NCBI GenBank assembly: GCA_050996405.1
Contig: JBPCRW010000145.1
Span: 1-9,198, forward strand
Origin: JBPCRW01 sp050996405
GTDB lineage: Bacteria > Acidobacteriota > Blastocatellia > Pyrinomonadales > Pyrinomonadaceae
Length of the DNA: 9,198 bases
Reading direction: 5' to 3'
Positions 4,548 through 9,198 of this stretch are shown here, one piece after another (the stretch's first letter is position 1; the number at the start of each line of letters is the position of its first letter). The notes under the pieces were generated by a model, which was not told where the DNA came from, did not search any database, and saw only the letters and a program-made list of their open reading frames with translations. A program made the position numbers and the translations under genes.

Positions 4548-6095
4548 ATGCGGCACGAACTTATTTTAATTCTCGATTTTGGCTCGCAATATACGCAGCT
4601 TATCGCGCGGCGTGTGCGCGAGCAGGGCGTTTATTGCGAAATTGTTCCTTTTCATCTCGCGCTCGGAAAAATTTTAGAAAAAAATCCGAAAGGCGTGATT
4701 CTTTCGGGCGGACCGAATTCTGTCTATGAACGGGACGCGCCGCAAGTTTCCGCAGATTTTTACGAAAAAATTAATGCGCCGATTCTCGGAATTTGCTATG
4801 GAATGCAGCTTCTTGCGAAAGATTTGCGCGGGCGGGTCGCACCGTCTGACAAACGCGAATACGGGCGCGCGCGGCTTAAAGTTCTAAGCGGCGAAACAGT
4901 TTTATTTGAAGGTTTGCCGTTTGAACTCGACGTTTGGATGAGTCACGGCGACCACGTTACCGTATTGCCCGCAGGCTTTCGTCAAACGGCGACAACGGGC
5001 GACGACATCGTCACGGCGATTGAAAACGCGGAAAGAAAAATTTACGCCGTCCAGTTTCATCCCGAAGTTTCACATACGCCGCTCGGCAAAGAAATTCTAC
5101 GGAATTTTTTATTCGGGATTTGTCATTGCAAAGGTGACTGGACTTCAAAACAGTTTATTGCGGAAGAAGTCAAAAAAATCCGCGCGGCGGTCGGCGAAAC
5201 TGATAAAGTTATTTGCGGACTTTCGGGCGGCGTGGATTCGACCGTCGCGGCGGTCCTGGTTCACGAAGCGATTGGCGACAGACAAATCTGTATTTTTGTT
5301 AATAACGGGCTTCTTCGCGCAGGTGAATTTGAAGATACGCTGAAACTTTACAGAGAAAATTTACGCTTGAACGTGCGCGGCGTTGACGCTTCCGAAGAAT
5401 TTTACGCAGTTTTGAAAGATGTCGTTGAACCTGAAGAAAAACGCAAAAATATCGGTCGCAAATTTATCGAAATTTTCGACGCGGAAGCGCGCGAAATCGG
5501 CGATGTAAAGTATCTCGTGCAGGGAACTTTATATCCAGACGTTATCGAATCGGTTTCTTTGCGCGGCGCGAGCGTGACGATAAAATCGCATCACAACGTC
5601 GGCGGTCTGCCGGAAAAAATGAATCTGAAATTGATTGAGCCTCTGCGCGAACTCTTTAAAGACGAAGTGCGCGTTATCGGAAAAGATTTAGGAATTCCCG
5701 ACGAGATTTTGCAGCGTCACCCGTTTCCAGGTCCCGGTCTCGGAGTTAGAATTTTAGGCGACATCACGCCCGAAAAAGTCTGGCTCCTGCAAAAAGCCGA
5801 TAAAATTTTTATCGAAGAACTGCATAATTTCGGAATCTATAACAACATTTGGCAAGCCTTTGCCGTTTTGTTGCCCGTTCAATCGGTCGGCGTGATGGGC
5901 GATTTTAGAACTTATGAAAAAACAATTGCGCTCCGCGCCGTCACTTCGACCGACGGAATGACGGCGGACTGGGCGCATCTGCCGTTTGATTTTCTGCAAA
6001 CGGTTTCATCAAGAATTACGTCTGAAATTCGCGGCATCAACCGCGTCGTTTACGATATTTCGTCAAAGCCGCCCAGCACGATTGAATGGGAATAA
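4548..6095 (+). CDS. guaA: GMP synthase (glutamine-hydrolysing)
   Basis: A 515-residue GMP synthetase, close to the usual size of about 510-525. It converts XMP, ATP and glutamine to GMP in the last step of guanine nucleotide synthesis in the cytoplasm. The N-terminal class I glutamine amidotransferase shows ILDFGSQYTQLIARRVRE, SGGPNSVY, the nucleophile C83 in GICYGMQLL, and H171/E173 in HPEVSHT. The ATP pyrophosphatase domain has the P-loop LSGGVDSTVA (226-232). The C-terminal dimerisation domain has RHPFPGPGLGVRILGD and ends with the classic SSKPPSTIEWE. All catalytic residues are present. The ATG at 4548 is the only sensible start: an in-frame stop lies 3 bases upstream of the codon before it (4542-4544), and the protein aligns from here. 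No Shine-Dalgarno exists; heptamer repeats abut the start. No classic terminator is seen after the stop, where a 35-bp tandem duplication begins. Confidence 0.98.
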   Translation: MRHELILILDFGSQYTQLIARRVREQGVYCEIVPFHLALGKILEKNPKGVILSGGPNSVYERDAPQVSADFYEKINAPILGICYGMQLLAKDLRGRVAPSDKREYGRARLKVLSGETVLFEGLPFELDVWMSHGDHVTVLPAGFRQTATTGDDIVTAIENAERKIYAVQFHPEVSHTPLGKEILRNFLFGICHCKGDWTSKQFIAEEVKKIRAAVGETDKVICGLSGGVDSTVAAVLVHEAIGDRQICIFVNNGLLRAGEFEDTLKLYRENLRLNVRGVDASEEFYAVLKDVVEPEEKRKNIGRKFIEIFDAEAREIGDVKYLVQGTLYPDVIESVSLRGASVTIKSHHNVGGLPEKMNLKLIEPLRELFKDEVRVIGKDLGIPDEILQRHPFPGPGLGVRILGDITPEKVWLLQKADKIFIEELHNFGIYNNIWQAFAVLLPVQSVGVMGDFRTYEKTIALRAVTSTDGMTADWAHLPFDFLQTVSSRITSEIRGINRVVYDISSKPPSTIEWE

Positions 6096-6155
6096 TTTCG
6101 TTTTAACTGAGAGGCAAATAATGGGAATAATTTCGTTTTAACTGAAAGGCAAATA
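6086..6155. repeat. 35-bp tandem duplication at the guaA/toxin 3' junction
   Basis: Positions 6086-6120 and 6121-6155 are adjacent copies identical at 34 of 35 bases (G at 6111 against A at 6146). Copy 1 holds the last codons and stop of guaA; copy 2 holds the last codons and stop of the convergent DUF5615 gene. Copy 1 still contains a second version of the toxin's end. Confidence 0.95.
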
Positions 6156-6493
6156 AACGGTATTATTCAACCATTCGTCTAATTCTGCGGCTTTGGCGAT
6201 TAGCTCCAAATCGTCTATACAATGCCCAATCGTAATGTTTAGCTGATGCGCGTAAATAACTCCCGCAAATGTTTCACCCGTTTGTTGCCGTTTGTTTGCC
6301 TCGCGCAAAAGGTCGTTATCCTGTGAAAACAGAATGCGTCCTAATTCGGCGGCGCGGTCTAAAAGCGCGGAGTCTTCAAATTCTGCCGCGCCGTCTTCCT
6401 GCACAGCACAGTTAAAACGTCAACACCGCGCAAACGCAAGCCAACGGCAACGGCGCGTCTGACGTGAACATTCATATAAATTTTAACGCTCAT
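6138..6493 (-). pseudogene. DUF5615 PIN-like toxin gene, frameshifted
   Basis: The DUF5615 (Mut7-C/PIN-like) partner of a DUF433 antitoxin. The first part reads from ATG 6493 as MSVKIYMNVHVRRAVAVGLR and on to GVDVLT, matching the family N-terminus. The rest (QEDGAAEFEDSALLDRAA, GRILFSQDNDLL, FAGVIYAHQ, IGHCIDDLELIA, YLPFS) lies in another frame. The break is a tandem duplication of CTGTG (forward-strand CACAG twice, 6402-6411). Removing one 5-base copy gives an uninterrupted protein of 116 residues, the usual family size. Conserved acidic residues of the PIN-like site (D31-E-D region and QDND) remain. A downstream GTG at 6404 could give only an 88-residue product lacking the first strand. The start overlaps the DUF433 stop by 11 bases, so the pair was translationally coupled. 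Toxic RNase activity is presumed from the family fold, not shown here. Confidence 0.85.
6402..6411. repeat. 5-bp tandem duplication that breaks the toxin gene
   Basis: CACAG CACAG on the plus strand (CTGTG CTGTG in the coding sense). Excision of one unit restores the reading frame exactly. Confidence 0.88.
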
Positions 6494-6800
6494 TTTCGAG
6501 GCGCAAGCGACGCAGTTTTTGTTGAAGCGGCGAATTGGTTTGACGGGCGGCGAGTTCGTTCACTTCGCGCAGACGGCGCAGAATCTCGTCGTCGAGTTCT
6601 TCCCTGTGGTCGTAATAATAGGTGAGCGCGTGGTGAATTTGCGCCATTGAAAGATGCGGATATTGAAAATGCAGTTCTTCGGGGCTTGAGCCGCGCGCGA
6701 GTTTGTCGAGCGCGATTTCGATAATCTTAACTCGCGTGTCGGCAATCCACGCCACGCGGTTTTCGTCAATCTCAATGTAACTTTCGACAACGGTTATCAT
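6483..6800 (-). CDS. DUF433 domain antitoxin
   Basis: A 105-residue DUF433 protein, the small DNA-binding-like partner usually encoded just upstream of DUF5615 toxins. Family features seen: VESYIEIDENRVAWIADTRV (about 5-24), the helix IIEIALDKLARGSSPEELHF, then QYPHLSMAQIHHALTYYYDH, which resembles a winged or helix-turn-helix segment. A charged C-terminal tail of about 35 residues rich in Arg, Glu and Leu (LDDEILRRLREVNELAARQ) probably wraps the toxin; that is inference from how antitoxins usually work. The start is ATG at 6800, the residue where family members start; no good Shine-Dalgarno is seen. The stop overlaps the toxin start. The gene is intact although its toxin is broken, as expected if the antitoxin is harmless or still represses its promoter. 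Confidence 0.85.
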   Translation of the reverse strand: MITVVESYIEIDENRVAWIADTRVKIIEIALDKLARGSSPEELHFQYPHLSMAQIHHALTYYYDHREELDDEILRRLREVNELAARQTNSPLQQKLRRLRLENER

Positions 6801-6835
6801 GGTTTTTTCATTTTAGCTTTTACTTAAAAGATTAA

Positions 6836-7333
6836 CAAACAAATTTGATTTCGCTCCTCTCGAATTTGTTATTTTGAATATCCGCGTTTTGTTATCGCAT
6901 AGCAATACGATGAATTTAGCCGTGTCTTTCAAGGCACGGAGCGCAAGATAAAAATCGTCGTGTGTCGCGTCGGCGACAATTGATATTTGATTCGATAAAT
7001 TTTTCAATCGTCGCCGACGGAGCTTTGCCGTGTTTTTTAAGATACGCTTCCAGTGAACCGTCGGGCGCGTATTCGCTGGCGATGATAATTTGGTCATCAA
7101 ATGTTCGCTTCGATAATCGGCAGAACGTTCGGATGACCGCTGGCGCGAACCCACAAATCGGCTTCGTGTTTGATTGTCTCGACGCTGATTTCCTCGTCAA
7201 TCGGAATCTTGACGGCGGCGTTTGTCGTCGTGATTTGCGTGCGCCGTTCCGCCAGCCAAACCACGCCGAACGCGCCTTTCCCAAGTTTGCTGATTAAAGT
7301 ATAAGGTCCGATTTCGTCGCCTGAACGCAGCAT
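6836..7333 (-). pseudogene. Serine/threonine protein kinase remnant (N-lobe only)
   Basis: The start is intact: ATG at 7333 with GGAG (7342-7345) 8 bases upstream. The protein runs MLRSGDEIGPYTLISKLGKG, with the glycine loop GKGAFGVV (18-25), the ATP-binding lysine K42 in AVKIP, a probable helix-C glutamate E57, and GHPNVLPIIEANI. The frame then hits TGA (7097-7099). The next frame continues the family perfectly with DDQIIIASEYAPDGSLEAYL and KKHGKAPSATIEKF, so about two bases have been lost near 7099. Homology ends around 6985, before the HRD catalytic loop and DFG, at an inverted repeat. The 6836-6985 part is a stretch I cannot assign (one frame reads ISIVADATHDDFYLALRALK and on). Both the frameshift and the missing catalytic lobe rule out an active kinase. 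The left boundary is approximate. Confidence 0.82.
6968..7019. repeat. 16-bp imperfect inverted repeat at the kinase break point
   Basis: CGTCGGCGACAATTGA (6968-6983) is the inverse of 7004-7019 with one mismatch (6978 against 7009) around a 20-base spacer. The right arm is kinase coding sequence; the left arm lies just beyond the point where kinase homology is lost. Confidence 0.85.
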
Positions 7334-7363
7334 AAAGTAATCTCCTGCAATTTTGAATTTTCG

Positions 7364-7380
7364 AGCAAAATCATTTTGCT
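7364..7380. promoter_or_regulatory. Palindrome AGCAAAA-TCA-TTTTGCT, possible operator
   Basis: A perfect 7-bp inverted repeat with a 3-base centre between the kinase remnant and the aldo/keto reductase. It overlaps the -10 of the candidate kinase promoter, so it could be a repressor site. No T-run follows on either strand, so it is not a terminator. Confidence 0.4.
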
Positions 7381-7401
7381 GATTATCGAATTTCTTGTCA
7401 A
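7373..7401 (-). promoter_or_regulatory. Candidate promoter of the kinase remnant
   Basis: On the minus strand TTGACA (7396-7401), 17 bases, then CAAAAT (7373-7378). The perfect -35 and standard spacing support it; the -10 matches at four of six positions. Confidence 0.45.
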
Positions 7402-7414
7402 TTTAATTCTCCCG

Positions 7415-7441
7415 TTTGCATCCGGCGGCGAAAAATATAAT
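7415..7441 (+). promoter_or_regulatory. Candidate promoter of the aldo/keto reductase gene
   Basis: A perfect TATAAT at 7436-7441 with a poor, closely spaced -35 (TTTGCA, 15 bases). The leader would be about 43 bases, including the ribosome binding site. Confidence 0.38.
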
Positions 7442-7490
7442 CTGTAAATGACCGAAAAGAATTTAACGAGAATAGGACAGGAATTATTTT

Positions 7491-8444
7491 ATGAAATATC
7501 GTCAATTGGGCGACAGCGATTTGCAGGTTTCGGAAATCAGTCTGGGTTCGTGGCTGACATATTCCGGCGGAGTCGAGCGGACGCGCGCCGAGCAATGCGT
7601 CGAAAAAGCGTTTGAAGCCGGCATCAATTTTATAGACACGGCGAACATTTACGGCAAAGGCGCGTCGGAAACTTTTCTCGGCGAAGTTTTGCAAAATCGC
7701 AAGCGCGATTCTTACGTTTTGGCGACGAAATTATTTTTTCCGATGACGGAAACCGATTCGGGTTTATCGAGCGTTCAGATTCATAAACAATTGGATGATT
7801 CGCTTCGCAGATTAAAAACCGATTACGTTGACCTTTATCAATGCCATCGCTACGACGAAAATACGCCGCTCGAAGAAACGATGCGGGCTTTGACCGAAGT
7901 CGCGCGCGAAGGCAAGGCGCGTTATATCGGTTTCAGCGAATGGAACGCCGCGCAAATCCGCGCCGCAATCGAAATGTCGGGCGTTGAAAAATTCGTGTCG
8001 AGCCAGCCGCAGTATTCGATGCTGTGGCGCGAGCCGGAAGCGGAAATTTTTCCGTTGTGCGCGGCGAACGGCATCGGACAAATCGTCTGGTCGCCGCTGG
8101 CACAGGGCGTTTTGACGGGAAAATACAAAGCCGGTCAACCCGTCCCGCGTGATTCCCGCGCGGCAAGCGACGTGATGAACGTTTTTATCGGCGATTTGCT
8201 GAACGACGAAATTTTAACGACGGTCGAAAAACTTAAGCCAATCGCGGCAGGCGAAAATCTTTCGATGGCGCAGCTTGCGCTGGCTTGGGTGTTGCGCGAC
8301 GAGAGAGTTTCATCGGCAATTATCGGCGCGACCAAACCTGAACAAGTCGCCGACAATGCGGCGGCTTCCGGCGTTAAACTCTCAAGGGAAACATTGGCGG
8401 CGATTGATAAAATAATCAATCCTGTTTTACCGACGGTTGAATGA
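7491..8444 (+). CDS. Aldo/keto reductase family oxidoreductase
   Basis: A 317-residue NADPH-dependent aldo/keto reductase, a (beta/alpha)8 barrel reducing aldehydes or ketones in the cytosol. The start MKYRQLGDSDLQVSEISLGS is typical. The catalytic tetrad is visible: D49 (INFIDTANIYG), Y54, K80 (VLATK) and H119 (DLYQCHRYD). Cofactor-side motifs are RYIGFSEWN, SSQPQYSMLWRE, IVWSPLAQGVLTGKY and SAIIGATKPEQVADNAAAS near the end. Sequence style is closest to the AKR6/AKR11-like group that includes voltage-gated potassium channel beta-like and YhdN-type proteins; the physiological substrate cannot be read from sequence. ATG at 7491 has AGGA (7479-7482) 8 bases upstream. It is alone in its direction; its stop is only 3 bases from that of the convergent mug-like gene, with no terminator in between. 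Confidence 0.95.
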   Translation: MKYRQLGDSDLQVSEISLGSWLTYSGGVERTRAEQCVEKAFEAGINFIDTANIYGKGASETFLGEVLQNRKRDSYVLATKLFFPMTETDSGLSSVQIHKQLDDSLRRLKTDYVDLYQCHRYDENTPLEETMRALTEVAREGKARYIGFSEWNAAQIRAAIEMSGVEKFVSSQPQYSMLWREPEAEIFPLCAANGIGQIVWSPLAQGVLTGKYKAGQPVPRDSRAASDVMNVFIGDLLNDEILTTVEKLKPIAAGENLSMAQLALAWVLRDERVSSAIIGATKPEQVADNAAASGVKLSRETLAAIDKIINPVLPTVE

Positions 8445-8447
8445 TTT

Positions 8448-8996
8448 TTAATTTACGGCTTCGCGCAATTTGCCGAAAAGTTTTGCTAAATCATTTAATT
8501 GATAATGTGCATTCAGCCCGCTCGGATTCGGCAGTAGCCAGACGTTTGCGCCCGTGATTTTTTCCGTTTGCAAACCTAAATGCGCTTTCGGTTTTTGAAA
8601 CGCCGCGCGGTATGCGCCGATGCCGAGAACGGCTAAAAATTGCGGCTTGTATTTTTCGATTTTTTTGACCAGAGCTTTTCCGCCTTCGACATATTCTTTG
8701 GTTGAAAGTTCGTCGGCGCGGGCGGTCGTGCGTTTACAGAAACAGGTGATTCCATAACCGTTTTCAAGCAGTTCGAGTTCTTCGGACGGATGCAAAAGAC
8801 GATTAGTAAAACCCGCTAAATGCAAGGTTTTCCAGAAACGATTGCCCGGTTTGGCGAAATGGAGTCCGGTCGCGCCCGACCAGATTCCGGGATTGATGCC
8901 GCAGAAAAGGACCTTCAAATTGTAATCAATCAAATCTTCGACGCTGCGGTTGACGGCATCGCGCAAATCTTCTTTGCTCGGTTTGAATTTGTTCAT
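8448..8996 (-). CDS. mug: G/U mismatch-specific DNA glycosylase (Mug/TDG family)
   Basis: A 182-residue uracil-DNA glycosylase of the MUG/TDG family (family 2), which removes uracil, 3,N4-ethenocytosine or thymine mispaired with G and starts base excision repair. Motif 1 is LFCGINPGIWSGATG, with the expected catalytic Asn at N35, followed by LHFAKPGNRFWKTL. Motif 2 is LPNPSGLNAHY (N157-N162), the DNA-intercalating loop. E. coli Mug is 168 residues; this is slightly longer at the N-terminus. The ATG at 8996 is preferred: the extension to a TTG at 9032 (MHKGIFRLSFDK) does not look like the family, and there is no strong ribosome binding site for either. Motif 1 has GATG where E. coli has SAGTG. 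Tail-to-tail overlap risk with the aldo/keto reductase (3 bases) suggests mutual antisense effects, which is inference. Confidence 0.93.
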   Translation of the reverse strand: MNKFKPSKEDLRDAVNRSVEDLIDYNLKVLFCGINPGIWSGATGLHFAKPGNRFWKTLHLAGFTNRLLHPSEELELLENGYGITCFCKRTTARADELSTKEYVEGGKALVKKIEKYKPQFLAVLGIGAYRAAFQKPKAHLGLQTEKITGANVWLLPNPSGLNAHYQLNDLAKLFGKLREAVN

Positions 8997-9149
8997 CTTA
9001 TCAAAAGATAATCGAAAAATTCCTTTATGCAAAGGCGTGGTAGAAATAAGCGAACGGCTCGACCGAAAACGCTGTAAGTTTGCTAATAATCAATAAATAG
9101 CGTATTCTATTAACTGCCAATTCCTCTCCATTTTATCGACGGCGATTCG
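8997..9149. other. Intergenic region upstream of mug
   Basis: AT-rich with no recognisable gene, RNA or clear promoter pair. It must contain the mug promoter on the minus strand, but no -35/-10 pair stands out. Confidence 0.4.
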
Positions 9150-9198
9150 TCATCTCTGGTAGATTTCTTTGGCGGCGGATAGCGTGTCAAGCGGGTAA
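9150..9198 (-). CDS. Possible C-terminal end of a gene beyond the right edge
   Basis: From the right edge one minus-strand frame reads YPLDTLSAAKEIYQR and stops at TGA (9150-9152). The amphipathic, GC-rich-codon character resembles a real protein tail and contrasts with the AT-rich DNA after it, but fifteen codons are too few to assign a family or to be sure. Confidence 0.3.
   Translation of the reverse strand, partial: YPLDTLSAAKEIYQR

Noticed and set aside
6393..6420. Programmed ribosomal frameshift in the DUF5615 gene
   Set aside because: There is no slippery heptamer or run of identical bases at the junction; the exact 5-bp duplication explains the break more simply.
6838..6870. Hairpin AACAAATT/AATTTGTT as a terminator for the kinase remnant
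   Set aside because: The stem is only 8 bp, AT-rich, with a 17-base loop, and the T-tract after it is interrupted.
6962..7297. Plus-strand ORF of 111 codons opposite the kinase remnant
   Set aside because: It is the antisense shadow of kinase codons; the minus strand carries the recognisable glycine loop and lysine motifs.
8997..9032. Longer mug product starting at TTG 9032
   Set aside because: The added MHKGIFRLSFDK has no family resemblance, and TTG is a poor start compared with the in-frame ATG at 8996.

Overview
The window looks like a chromosomal stretch of a mid-GC, diderm (Gram-negative-type) bacterium. It carries housekeeping genes (guaA, a Trm112-family gene, a mug-like DNA glycosylase, tRNA-Asn), an ADP-heptose-type glycosyltransferase and a lipoprotein. 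Scattered among them are toxin-antitoxin remnants and heptameric tandem repeats. The protein style suggests Acidobacteriota, class Blastocatellia, but this is an impression and not a phylogenetic result; a cyanobacterium-like relative cannot be excluded from the sequence alone.

Layout. Positions 1-1411 (minus strand) hold Trm112, then a family 9 glycosyltransferase, then the start of a HicB-type antitoxin that runs off the left edge. Positions 1412-1599 are a divergent promoter region. Positions 1600-3264 (plus) hold a lipoprotein and a membrane-anchored, possibly TULIP-like protein 12 bases apart, closed by a hairpin terminator. Positions 3339-3908 (minus) encode a small exported protein of unknown function. 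Positions 4082-4505 (minus) are a complete RNA transcription unit: a consensus promoter, a leader hairpin, a tRNA-Asn(GUU) gene split by a 248-nt group I intron, and a U-tailed terminator. Positions 4548-6095 (plus) are guaA. Positions 6138-6800 (minus) are a DUF433/DUF5615 toxin-antitoxin pair whose toxin gene is frameshifted. Positions about 6813-7333 (minus) are a broken serine/threonine kinase. Positions 7491-8444 (plus) are an aldo/keto reductase, convergent with a mug-family glycosylase (8448-8996, minus). A possible gene end lies at the right edge.

The most notable item is the intron in tRNA-Asn. Read straight through, the 5' half would give a GUA (Tyr) anticodon with no proper 3' half. 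Removing 4172-4419 restores a perfect 75-nt tRNA-Asn with CCA. Helices P1 (with the U.G splice-site pair), P2 to P9 and the terminal G can all be paired by eye.

A second theme is short-repeat turnover. Three different heptamer arrays occur: one inside the glycosyltransferase ORF, one forming an inverted pair around the trm112/GT9 junction, and one abutting the guaA start codon. There is also a 35-bp tandem duplication at the guaA/toxin junction, a 5-bp tandem duplication that breaks the toxin, and a 16-bp inverted repeat where the kinase homology ends. Together these suggest a genome shaped by slippage and template switching; that is inference.
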